Source of the DNA: Acidobacteriota bacterium
GTDB taxonomy: Bacteria > Acidobacteriota > Terriglobia > Terriglobales > Acidobacteriaceae
Direction: 5' to 3'
Length of the DNA stretch: 64,000 bases
Assembly: GCA_018268915.1 (NCBI GenBank)
Contig: JAFDVQ010000016.1
Location: 62,001-126,000, forward strand
How positions within the stretch are numbered: position 1 is the stretch's first letter; every line of letters begins with the position of its first letter. The notes beneath the pieces were generated by a model. The model did not search any database. It was not told where the DNA came from and saw nothing but the letters and a program-made list of their open reading frames with translations. Both the position numbers and the translations under genes were made by a program. Below, one piece after another: positions 1 through 9,300 of this stretch.

Positions 1-1314
1 GCGATCGCTCCGCCGGAAGATGCACCTCTTACGAGAGCTCACTGGGTCCAGATCATCATTCTCGCGGTGGCGCTGATCATTGACGTGATGAAGCCAGCAA
101 CGCTGGGATTCGTTGTTCCTGGCATGCGCGATGAGTATGCGCTGACCTTTGCGGGTGTGGCGGTCTTACCCTTCGCAGCGCTACTGGGAACGACTGTTGG
201 TTCCTTTCTGTGGGGCGTACTCGCAGATCTCTACGGCAGGCGAGCCAGCATTCTGCTGGCCTCGGTCATCTTCATGGGCACTTCAATCTGCGGTTCCATG
301 CCTTCGTTTGCCTGGAATGTCTTTATGTGTTTCATGATGGGTGTCGGCGCGGGAGGTCTGCTGCCAGTGGCGTATGCGCTGCTGGCGGAGATCATGCCGA
401 CACGGCACCGAGGATGGTGCCTGGTGCTGGTAGGGGGTATCGGATCTGTGGGCGGCTACTTCGCAACCAGTGCGCTTTCCGCCTGGCTGCAGCCTTTTTT
501 TGGCTGGCGCATCATGTGGCTCATTAATCTTCCACTGGCGCTGATTCTGATAGCAGTTAGTCCCTTGCTTCAGGAGTCTGCACGGTTTCTGGAAAGCATG
601 GGGCGGATCGAGGAGGCACGCGAGACTCTGGCACGGTTTGGGATCTCGGTCGCAACCTCGGCTACTACAGCTCCTCTCCCGCGCAATTCGGGCCTGCAGG
701 TTCCGGCGGAACGCCCCAGGTTGCTTGGCTTGACCTTTGCTCTGACGCTAACCGCACTTTGCGTTGGTTTTGTGAACTTCGGAATTCTCCTTTGGTTGCC
801 GGGAAGCCTGATGCACGAAGGGCGGAGCGTCGGTTCCGCGAGTGCCTTGATTGCGCAGTCCTCGTTGATAGCAGCCCCAACCACGCTTATCGTTGCGTGG
901 CTCTACAGCATGTGGAGCACGAAGCGAACGCTCATGCTCACTGTGGTGGTGACGACACTGGGGTTGATTGCCATCGTGTTGCGTGATCTCAGAGGGCTGC
1001 TGATTCTGGCAGATCCGGTGATTGCGGTGGTTTTGCTGATCGTAGGAACCAGCGGCATCATCTCGGTCCTGCTGCCTTATGCGGCGGAGAGTTACCCAAT
1101 CAAAGTGAGGGGACGAGCGACGGGATGGGTTGCCGGGTTCAGCAAGGCTGGGGGACTATTGGCGCAAGGTCTGGGTACGGTGGCGCTTGTCCCTGCGCTT
1201 GGTACAGCGGCAGGAATGGTGGCGCTCCCATGCGTGCTTTCGATCGGGCTGCTAGCCGTACTGGGGCATGAAACGCACGAGCGGGATCTCCGGGAACTCG
1301 AAGAGGTGGCGTGA
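1..1314 (+). CDS. MFS transporter, 5' end outside the window
   Basis: Inner-membrane secondary transporter of the major facilitator superfamily. The reading frame is open to base 1, so the true start lies upstream; an internal GTG at 67 should not be taken as the start. The protein shows repeated hydrophobic helices and a classic loop 2-3 signature (GVLADLYGRRAS), a second Arg-rich loop after helix 4 (MPTRHRG), and a loop 8-9 YSMWSTKR. Late in the protein, ESYPIKVRGRATGW matches the ESYPTxxRG motif of the sugar/aromatic-acid porters (AAHS/SP-like families). Substrate cannot be read from sequence. A 159-nt gap separates it from the halogenase-like gene on the same strand, so it may export or import the substrate or product of that pathway; this is inference from neighbourhood only. 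Confidence 0.85.
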   Translation, partial: AIAPPEDAPLTRAHWVQIIILAVALIIDVMKPATLGFVVPGMRDEYALTFAGVAVLPFAALLGTTVGSFLWGVLADLYGRRASILLASVIFMGTSICGSMPSFAWNVFMCFMMGVGAGGLLPVAYALLAEIMPTRHRGWCLVLVGGIGSVGGYFATSALSAWLQPFFGWRIMWLINLPLALILIAVSPLLQESARFLESMGRIEEARETLARFGISVATSATTAPLPRNSGLQVPAERPRLLGLTFALTLTALCVGFVNFGILLWLPGSLMHEGRSVGSASALIAQSSLIAAPTTLIVAWLYSMWSTKRTLMLTVVVTTLGLIAIVLRDLRGLLILADPVIAVVLLIVGTSGIISVLLPYAAESYPIKVRGRATGWVAGFSKAGGLLAQGLGTVALVPALGTAAGMVALPCVLSIGLLAVLGHETHERDLRELEEVA

Positions 1315-1473
1315 GTTCCTAAGTTTCGACCAGATGGTCAGATCCCGTGGGCTCCACCTTTCGGTGGATGCTCGCTTCCATCTGAGTTCGTTAGAGTTGC
1401 GAGTACGTTTGGATCCGCCGCAGGTCTCGGCGCGAAATTCTCCATCTGTTCAATTCCAGTCAAACGGGTGCTC

Positions 1474-2862
1474 ATGGAAGAGTCGCGGCAGGGCAAACCT
1501 CAAGTCATCGAGACCGATGCCGTCGTCATTGGAGGCGGGCTATCTGGTACGGCTGCCGCCATTCATCTTGCTCGCGCCGGGTTTCGCGTTGTCTGCATTG
1601 AACAGCGGAAAGAAATCTCACGAATCGTGGGCGAATCACTCGATTGGTCGGCACCTGAGCTCTTCGCAAATCTCGGATTTCCGATGAAGGAACTGGTCGA
1701 TACCGAGGTAGCAACCTGGAAGCGTCATATCACGGTCGCTCAGAACGATGGCAGCAGCAAAGAGTTTTTGCCCGGAGCCTGGCTGGCTGAGCGGCCATGG
1801 AACGTGGAGGTCAGGACCCTGCACCTCGACCGGGACCGAACCGATGCTTGTCTCCGTAAAACCGCTCGAAAACTGGGCGTGACCACGCTGCACGAACGCG
1901 TGGCTGATTTCGCAGTTTTGGATGAGCATGATAGTCGCGCTCGCCGCATCCTCGGGCTGCGGACTGCTCAGGGAACGTTTGTTCGCGCCTCGTGGTTTGT
2001 TGACGCTTCAGGTTCGGATGCGAGTCTGCTGGCGAAGAGGTTCGAGCTGAAATCGGTCGCATTTGGCCCGCGCAAGGTCGCCATCTGGGCTCATCTGCCG
2101 ACGCCGGAGTGGGTCGAGGGAACTACCCTCTACATGGTTCCATCGCAGGGCGAATACATGGAATGGGTCTGGGAGATTCCGGTTCGGCCTGGCCTGAGCA
2201 GCGTTGGATACATTGCGCCGGGTTCCAGTGTGAAGTTTCAGCGAGCAGCCGGAATGGGAACTCAGGACATCCTGGTGCGCCAGTGCGGTCACTTCGCGAG
2301 GCTGAAGGAGATCGTGGAGCGGGGAAGTGAAGTCGAAACTGCGACAACTACATTCCTTTGCCGGACTTATGAGGGCGTTTGCGGAACCAACTGGCTGATT
2401 GTTGGCGAGGCTGCATCTCAGTCTGATCCGATCACCGGCAACGGTGTGACGGCGGCACTTCGTCACGCTGAGGAGGCGACTGCGTTGATTCGCCGCTATC
2501 GTCATCGCGGCACCATTCCTTCATTTGCGCGTTCGCTCTACAACTACCGGGTCTCTACGGTCGGACTTTACTTCAACAGCCTGATCGAGAAGTTCTTTTA
2601 TCAGCCGACGCTGCGCGATCGGCTCGGGTTCTTCGGTACTGCGCGCATCTACACTGTGCCGGCTTGGCTGATGAATCTTGTGTACACGCGAATGCGGCCG
2701 AGAGAGTCAGTGATCCGAACCGTCGCGATCACATCGATCTTAAATGTAATCCGCTTTTCGACCTGGCTCGCATTCCAATTCGGACTGCTGTTGCCTTCCC
2801 GTTGTCAAAGTCCGCGAGATCGGAAGTCGTCGCCCAGCAAGGAGCCTGTCTATGCGATGTAA
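1474..2862 (+). CDS. flavin-dependent halogenase-like monooxygenase
   Basis: FAD-dependent oxidoreductase of about 462 aa in the flavin-dependent halogenase/geranylgeranyl-reductase superfamily. Seen in sequence: the Rossmann dinucleotide motif GGGLSG (residues 20-25), the FAD-contact stretch RIVGESL (50-56) typical of halogenase-type monooxygenases, FVDASG (175-180), the tryptophan pair WVWEIP (231-236) fitting the WxWxIP signature used to tell halogenases from ordinary monooxygenases, and a GEAASQSDPITGNG flavin-binding segment (311-324). The C-terminal about 60 residues are hydrophobic and may touch the membrane. ATG 1474 is preferred to GTG 1468, though neither has a strong ribosome binding site. 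The stop overlaps the next gene by 11 nt, implying translational coupling to the hydrolase. I could not place the catalytic lysine with certainty, so a hydroxylase or reductase role is possible. Confidence 0.7.
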   Translation: MEESRQGKPQVIETDAVVIGGGLSGTAAAIHLARAGFRVVCIEQRKEISRIVGESLDWSAPELFANLGFPMKELVDTEVATWKRHITVAQNDGSSKEFLPGAWLAERPWNVEVRTLHLDRDRTDACLRKTARKLGVTTLHERVADFAVLDEHDSRARRILGLRTAQGTFVRASWFVDASGSDASLLAKRFELKSVAFGPRKVAIWAHLPTPEWVEGTTLYMVPSQGEYMEWVWEIPVRPGLSSVGYIAPGSSVKFQRAAGMGTQDILVRQCGHFARLKEIVERGSEVETATTTFLCRTYEGVCGTNWLIVGEAASQSDPITGNGVTAALRHAEEATALIRRYRHRGTIPSFARSLYNYRVSTVGLYFNSLIEKFFYQPTLRDRLGFFGTARIYTVPAWLMNLVYTRMRPRESVIRTVAITSILNVIRFSTWLAFQFGLLLPSRCQSPRDRKSSPSKEPVYAM

Positions 2863-3715
2863 CGCGAGGGGCAAGGGCGAAGCGGTTCTCTTCATTCACG
2901 GCATGCCGACCAACGGCCGCCTGTGGGATGGGGTGATTCGTGAGCTGTCGCGCAATTTTCGCTGCTTTACGATCGATTTACCGGGAATGGGCGGCACTCC
3001 GTTTCAGCCTTACAGCGCTTCCTACTTCGCGCAGGTGGCTGAGCAGATCGAACAGGTGCGAGTCAGGAATCGCGTGCAACGGTGGCATGTCGTGGGGCAC
3101 GATGGCGGATGTGCTATCGCAGTACACTACGCGCACATATTTCCGAAGCGCGTCGAGTGCATGGCTCTGCTTTCGCCGGCGATTTTCCCTGACCTTGAAC
3201 CGTTCTTCCTTCTCGATTTGTTGCGCAAGCCAATCATCGGCGAGTGCGTGGCTCCATTCGTGCATGCACTCTTCTGGCAGATTGCGATGAAGCGCGCGAT
3301 TCCAGGCAGTGAAAATGCTGCGCAGAGATCGAGCTTCTACCGGACGTTTGCGGGTGCCACTGGTCCTTGGAAGCTGATGCGCCTGGTGCGATGGGGCCGG
3401 CCCGAGGTCCTGTTTCAGAACGTCCCTGCGATCCTAAGAAAGCTGGAATGTCCGACTCTCGTGATTCACGGTTCGAGAGACATCCTGCCTGAGTCCTTCG
3501 CCGCTCGAACGGCGGAAGTCATCGCAGATACTCGACTCGTCCAGTTGGATTCTGGACACTTTATCCCGATCGAGCGCTGGCTCGAAGTCTCTCAAAACCT
3601 GCTTGCATATTTCCGGTCGCACGGAATGGAGACAGCCACGAACTGCCGACCTTCCTATCCCAGGGGAGATGCAGCGGCAAGGCCAGATCTGGTTCCGATC
3701 CCGGCTACAAATTGA
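2852..3715 (+). CDS. alpha/beta hydrolase with Asp nucleophile (epoxide hydrolase/haloalkane dehalogenase-like)
   Basis: Cytosolic alpha/beta-hydrolase fold protein, 287 aa. It has the oxyanion-hole HGMP (about 17-20), a nucleophile elbow GHDGG in which the nucleophile is Asp rather than Ser, an acid on HGSRD near residue 212 and a late His in DSGHFIP. An Asp nucleophile is characteristic of epoxide hydrolases, haloalkane dehalogenases and fluoroacetate dehalogenases, all acting through an ester intermediate. The start ATG is supported by AAGGAG seven bases upstream and lies inside the 3' end of the halogenase-like gene, so the two are probably translated together. Its job may be to open an epoxide or remove halogen from the partner's product; that is inference. 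The substrate is unknown. Confidence 0.75.
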   Translation: MRCNARGKGEAVLFIHGMPTNGRLWDGVIRELSRNFRCFTIDLPGMGGTPFQPYSASYFAQVAEQIEQVRVRNRVQRWHVVGHDGGCAIAVHYAHIFPKRVECMALLSPAIFPDLEPFFLLDLLRKPIIGECVAPFVHALFWQIAMKRAIPGSENAAQRSSFYRTFAGATGPWKLMRLVRWGRPEVLFQNVPAILRKLECPTLVIHGSRDILPESFAARTAEVIADTRLVQLDSGHFIPIERWLEVSQNLLAYFRSHGMETATNCRPSYPRGDAAARPDLVPIPATN

Positions 3716-3743
3716 ACAATTGCTTTTCCCACTAGAGTACTGA

Positions 3744-4970
3744 TTGAGCCTCTTGATTTTTCAGATGTCCGTGGTACTGCTCGTCAGTATGGCGTGCGGC
3801 CGGATTGCGCGCCTGCTGGGACAGGCTCGAGTGATCGGAGAAATCTTCGGAGGCATCCTGATCGGGCCTTCTGTCTTTGGCCGGATTGCACCGCATCCAT
3901 TCGCAGCCCTCTTTCCCGCGACATCACTCGCACCGTTGGAATCTCTGAGCACGGTTGGCCTCGTTCTCTACCTCTTCGTGATTGGAAGCGAACTCAACCT
4001 TGCGCATCTCCGGGACCAAAAGAAGACGGCGCTGATCTCGAGCATCGCGGGCATCGCCCTGCCTTTCGGTCTTGCCCTTGCGGTTGCACCATTGATTCAG
4101 TCGCACTTTGGGGGCTACGGTGTCAGCGGGATTTGCTTCGCCCTCTTTCTGGGCGTCTCGCTGAGCATCACCGCGTTTCCGGTGCTCGCGCGGATCTTGG
4201 AAGAACGGAAGATGCAGGCAACTGCGCTGGGCTCCACGGCCCTGCTCTGTGCGGCGGTGGATGACGTCGTTGCCTGGGTGCTTCTGGCTGTTGCGATGAC
4301 CTTCCTTCGCAATGACGGAAGCGACCCGACGCTGCTCATGCGTTTCATCTGGCTTGCTGCCTATCTGGCCGTGATGATGTTCGTGGTCAGGCCGATCGGG
4401 CGCTGGCTTGGGACGCGCAACGCAGGCGAGGAACTGTCTTACGAAATGCTGGGCGTGATGCTCGCGGTTGGTCTCGCGTCTGCCGCCGTGACCGATGCGA
4501 TTGGGGTTCATCCGCTTTTTGGAGCGTTTCTGGCTGGGGTGTGTTTCCCACGCGTGCCGGCATGGCAGCAGGCTCTTCGCGGTCGACTGGAAGCTGTTCT
4601 CTCGTTAGTGTTGTTGCCGTTGTTCTTTGCGCTCACTGGGCTGAGAACACGCTTTGATCTTCTGAGCGAAGCGCGGGCATGGCTATGGACGGGCGTGATA
4701 TTGGTTCTCGCCGTCGCTGGCAAATTGGGTGGTGCGGTCTTCGGGGCTCGGGCGTCCGGACAAAACTGGACATCAGCCATCGCTCTAGGAGCGCTGCTCA
4801 ACACGCGAGGCCTTGTCGAACTCATCGTGCTGAATATCGCTTACAACGCTCATGTCTTCTCACCGACACTCTTCACGATGCTTGTGGTGATGGCCTTGGT
4901 GACTACCAGCATCACGAACCCAATTCTCGGATGGCTCAAGCTTCCTGCTGAGGAAGCTCCTTCGCTGTGA
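3744..4970 (+). CDS. CPA2-family cation/proton antiporter
   Basis: Inner-membrane monovalent cation/H+ exchanger of the Kef/NapA (CPA2) type, 408 aa with about 12 hydrophobic helices. Near the N-terminus it carries ARVIGEIFGGILIGPS, the family signature, then SITAFPVLARILEERKM and a DD pair in CAAVDDVVAW that matches the ion-binding aspartates of electrogenic CPA2 members. It lacks the C-terminal RCK/TrkA-N domain of Kef channels. The start is TTG at 3744: a stop codon lies immediately upstream, and starting at the ATG at 3765 would trim the first helix. It follows the hydrolase by 28 nt on the same strand, so it is likely in the same transcript. It overlaps the convergent transglutaminase gene by 35 nt at the 3' ends. 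Confidence 0.85.
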   Translation: MSLLIFQMSVVLLVSMACGRIARLLGQARVIGEIFGGILIGPSVFGRIAPHPFAALFPATSLAPLESLSTVGLVLYLFVIGSELNLAHLRDQKKTALISSIAGIALPFGLALAVAPLIQSHFGGYGVSGICFALFLGVSLSITAFPVLARILEERKMQATALGSTALLCAAVDDVVAWVLLAVAMTFLRNDGSDPTLLMRFIWLAAYLAVMMFVVRPIGRWLGTRNAGEELSYEMLGVMLAVGLASAAVTDAIGVHPLFGAFLAGVCFPRVPAWQQALRGRLEAVLSLVLLPLFFALTGLRTRFDLLSEARAWLWTGVILVLAVAGKLGGAVFGARASGQNWTSAIALGALLNTRGLVELIVLNIAYNAHVFSPTLFTMLVVMALVTTSITNPILGWLKLPAEEAPSL

Positions 4971-6036
4971 TCTCGTACTTGAAACTGTCGGGATCAAAGG
5001 GGTCGATGCGCCCCTCTGACGTCTCTGCTTGAGGGTACATGAAGTAGACCAGCGGGTTGCCATGAGAGCCGGGAAGGTCCACGTCATGAGCGTAGTTGTA
5101 AGCCATCCAATTCATCTCCCATGAACCGAATAGGCGATCGTGCGCTCTTGAGACAAGCTGGTCACTCAGAGGCCGATTTCCCGGCGGTTCTTCTAGAGCG
5201 ACCTTTCGGACGTCGGCGGGATCGACCGGTACCCATCCATGTTCGCGCAGGTAGACCTCCACGCGGCAATGCTGGCCTCTGGTCGCCTTTTCAGTGGGAA
5301 TGCCCAAGCTCTTGTAGCCCAAGTCTGATTTTGCGATTCGCAGACCGTAGACATGACGTGCGGGCAGGCCCACCGAGCGTGCAAGACCCACATAGAGGGC
5401 ATTCAGGTCGGCGCACTTGCCGCCCATGTCACCCGACTCAAGCATGAAGCGGATGTCGCCGCGTCCGCAACCTCTGACCTTGGGATCTCGGAAAGTATTG
5501 TTGACCACCCATTCGTAGATTCTGCGTGCCTTCTGTTCGTCCGTGGTGACCCCGCCGGTGGCCTTGACCGCTGTCTCTTTGACGATGCCGTCTGTCGGGA
5601 CATAACGGCTGGGCTGGAGGAAGTAGTCGAGCTCAGCCTGAGGGACATGTGCAGTTGACTTCTGAGATGAGAAGTTGACACTGTAGTTTCGGAGAGCGAC
5701 GCGGCTGGTGAGCGTTAATGCCGGCTTCGCTCCGGCGAGAAAACCAGCGGAGACGATGCCCAGAGCGTTCCGGCTGTCCTTGTGCAGTCTGGCTACTCCA
5801 ACCTCCGCAACAAAATGATTTGAAATTGTCCTTTGATACGGCGTGTCGATGACGAGTGCTGCCGGGAGCCAGATATGGGTCGTCCCGGACGGCTTCAGCA
5901 GTTCGACCCTGCTCACGACTTCAAACATGCGCCATTCGCCATTCGCGACGGCCCGTTCGGCAGCGTGCAGCGTTCTCGATAACGCGGCACCGGCACAGAG
6001 CCGGGCGCTGGAAGAGAGGAACGTCCTCCGCTTCAT
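4936..6036 (-). CDS. Tat-exported transglutaminase-like protein
   Basis: Predicted extracytoplasmic protein of 366 aa. The N-terminus has a Tat-like leader (MKRRTFLSSSARLCAGAA). A transglutaminase-like (papain-fold) core lies in the C-terminal half: catalytic Cys in GGKCADLNALYVGLARSVG (about residue 212), His in RGQHCRVEVY and Asp in PVDPAD complete the expected Cys-His-Asp triad. The N-terminal half looks like the beta-rich domain often preceding this fold. Bacterial relatives act as proteases or amide hydrolases rather than cross-linkers; the substrate is unknown. The start has GAGGTGA a few bases upstream. It is transcribed alone, divergently from the TonB receptor at 6368 and convergently with the antiporter. 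Confidence 0.8.
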   Translation of the reverse strand: MKRRTFLSSSARLCAGAALSRTLHAAERAVANGEWRMFEVVSRVELLKPSGTTHIWLPAALVIDTPYQRTISNHFVAEVGVARLHKDSRNALGIVSAGFLAGAKPALTLTSRVALRNYSVNFSSQKSTAHVPQAELDYFLQPSRYVPTDGIVKETAVKATGGVTTDEQKARRIYEWVVNNTFRDPKVRGCGRGDIRFMLESGDMGGKCADLNALYVGLARSVGLPARHVYGLRIAKSDLGYKSLGIPTEKATRGQHCRVEVYLREHGWVPVDPADVRKVALEEPPGNRPLSDQLVSRAHDRLFGSWEMNWMAYNYAHDVDLPGSHGNPLVYFMYPQAETSEGRIDPFDPDSFKYEITAKELPQQEA

Positions 6037-6367
6037 AGCTTCACCTCAATGATCTCAGTTCAAATGCTACGGACGGTGTGTCATTGGGTCATCGATGTGG
6101 CTGGGACTTCTTGTACTTGGGGGAGCGCCACACCGATTAAGAGCTTTTCAGACCCGGACGGAGTCCGCCTCCACCTTGGGGATGAGAGCATCCATGTTCA
6201 TGTGAATTTCATACTCCCATTGGTTGAGTCGCCGTTGCAACTATCGACGGAAGACGTTATTCCTCGTCGCCCGTTACTGTTTGCTCTACGGTCCCGACAG
6301 CATATCTCGCCATTATCGAAGGTATGCGCTCGATCGCAGTTGAGTAATCCCCACTTCTGAGGCCGAA
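6037..6367. other. divergent intergenic region, about 330 bp
   Basis: This gap separates the start of the transglutaminase-like gene (minus) from the start of the TonB receptor gene (plus) and must hold both promoters. No open frame in it has a convincing ribosome binding site or recognisable protein. I could not identify a strong -35/-10 pair. The only clear signal is GAGG at 6359-6362 serving the receptor start. Confidence 0.5.
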
Positions 6368-9300
6368 ATGATGCAAGCTGTTCTCTGCTTGAAGAGGCAT
6401 ATGCCTCTGCCCCCTGGTCGTGTACTCCGTTCATCGGTACTGATCCTGATGCTGTCTGCAGCGTTATGCGTTGCACGCGCGCAGGATGCGACCGGCGCGC
6501 TGGAAGGGCGCCTGACCGACAAGAACGGTTCGCCGGTACCAAACGCGACGGTGCAGTTGAAAAATGTTGAGACGAACGCTGTCCGAAGCCAGATGACTGA
6601 CAGCGACGGGTTCTATCGCCTCGTTCAATTGGGCGTAGGTCATTATTCACTCTCAATCGATGCACCCGGCTTCGCGCACTTCTCGCAGTCTCCTGTCGAT
6701 ATTCTGGTGAGCCAGACCAAGCGAATCGATGTGCCGATGAGTCTTGCGTCGGCGCACGAGTCTATTGAGGTCACAGCTTCTACCGCTTCCATCGACACCT
6801 CGACTAATACGCTCGGGAAGGTTGTGGAGAGCAGAGAGGTTCTTGACCTGCCGCTGAACGGGCGCAATTTCGCGCAGCTTGGTCTGCTGCAGGCCGGAGT
6901 GGCGCCGCTCTCAGCAGGCCTGGCAACTCAAGGCGGTTCTCTACGCTCAGGCCAGTCGTATGCGGTGAACGGCCAGAGACCGGAAGGTAACAACTTCCTG
7001 CTTGACGGCGTACAGAATGTGAACCGTATGGACGGGGGGTTCGCTTTAAAGATCCCGGTCGATGCGATTGCGGAGTTCCGCATTTTGACGAATACGGCTC
7101 CCCCTGAGTACGGCGCCAATACGGGATCAACCACCAGCGTTGTGACCCGCGCCGGCGGTAATCAATTTCACGGAACGGCGTATGAATTCTTTCGGAACGA
7201 CGCGCTCGACACGCGAAATTACTTTTCTTCGGCGGTCGAGCCCCTGAAACAAAACCAGTTTGGCGTCACTACGGGGGGGCCGATCCGTACTGACAAGTTG
7301 TTCTTCTTTTCCTACTATGAAGGTTTCAGAAACCGGCAGGGAATTACCACATCCGCCACTGTGCCGACGGACGCTGAGAAGCAGGGCGATTTTTCCGGAA
7401 TTGGCCATCCACTTATCAACTTCGCCGCTGGTGGAGTGCCCTTCCCGAACAACCAGATCCCGCAGGCCGCATTTGATCCTGTAGCCGTGAACGTTGCGGC
7501 GCTCTACCCTCTGGGCAACGTTACTCCGTCTATCTACACGGCGACTGTGGTGGGCACAAATGACGACGATCAGGCGGGTATTCGGCTTGATCTGCATCAA
7601 TCTGACAAGAGCCAGTATTTCGGACGATATTCGTACTACACCGGCTACAACATTAATCCAGTTTCAGTGCGCGGCTCCGATCTTCCTGGATTTCCTACAC
7701 GTGACGATTACACCGCGCACTCGGTTGTCGGTTCGAATACGTACCTGCTTTCTCCTTCAAAACTGAATTCGTTCGAGGCTTCATTCTTTCGATATGAATT
7801 TCTCTTTGATCAGCGCCTGAACCGCACTCCTCCGCGGGACCTCGGCTTCGACTATGACTCGGCTTCCTCGATCGGACAGGGACCGCCCTTCTTCAACCTC
7901 TCTGGATACTCGCCGATCGGCGGGGCGATCACCGGACCGCGAACATCCGTCCAGAATACGTATGAAGTGCATGATGGATTCTCCTGGTTCATGGGAGATC
8001 ACTCGATCAAGGTCGGCGGCGAATACCGACGCAACCAGCTGAACCTGTTTCAGTCGATCGCGCCGAACGCCTTCTTCATCTTCGCGTCGTCGTTTCCGAC
8101 GAACGATGCATTCGCTAACCTGCTGCTTGGCGCTCCGGTGGTCTTCTATCAGGGCCGCGGAGACTTTACCCGGTATGTCCGTAACTGGAATCTCGGGACC
8201 TACTACCAGGATGAATGGCGGATAACGAGCCGGTTTGCTTTCAATTATGGGATGCGTTACGAGATCATCAATCCCAACACGGAAACGCGGAATCGTCTCA
8301 ATGCGTTCATTCCCGGTGTTCAATCGAACGTGATGCCGAGTGCGCCTACAGGCGTGCTGTTTCCCGGCGACCCGAGAGTACCGAGGGGAATCGCGTCGAG
8401 CTACTACAAGGGCTTCATGCCGAGAATTGGGTTTGTGTGGGACCCGACGGGGGAAGCGAAGTGGTCGATACGCTCGTCGTATGGCATCTTCTATGATCCG
8501 TTCGCAAACGGCTCCGGCGTAACCTCACAGGCGCCTATCAGTTCGCTACCGTGGGCTCAATTTGAGCAGATCACGCCGCCGCGGCTGAAGTTCGACTCTC
8601 CCTATAGCAATGTGCCCATTCCCGATCCGAATACATTCCTGAGTCCATCCACTCCCTTCGTGATGGATACCAAGGCCCGGCCATCGAACGCACAGGACTG
8701 GAATCTTTCGGTGCAGCGAGAGATTTCGAAGAGCTATGTGCTCGAGGTGCGTTATGTAGGCACAAAGGGAACGCATCTGCCTCGGAACATCGATGCGAAT
8801 CCGGCGGTATACGGACCGGGCGCGACTGCGCAAAATGCGGACCGGCGCAGGGTCTATGCGAATTGCGCCCCTAACAACGGACCATGCCAGTTTGCGACGA
8901 TTGCCGAACTCACCTATGGACAGAACTCCACATATCATGCGGGCCAGTTGAGCTTCTCCCGCCAATACGCCAGCGGTCTCGGGTTCAATCTGTCGTATTG
9001 GTACTCAAAGACGCTGGATTATCTGTCATCGATGAATCTGCAGGGCGCGTCGGCGAAGCCATTGAGCGGAGAGAATGACCTCGCTCAGAATCCATTCGAT
9101 CTCAAAGCAGAGCACGGCCCGTCGATCTTCGACGCACGCCAGCGATTCACGGCGAGCGCTACATGGGAAGTTCCTTTCGCTCACAAGCTTCGGGGCTTCA
9201 GTAAAGCGGTTCTCGACGGATGGCAACTGAATGGGATTGCGAGCGCCAATTCCGCGACGCCCTTCACGGTCTACGACAGCGCGAATGTCTCGCTCCAGGC

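Noticed and set aside
7127..7600. 157-aa minus-strand frame within the TonB receptor
   Set aside because: Antisense shadow of a strongly coding region with no domain or start signal.
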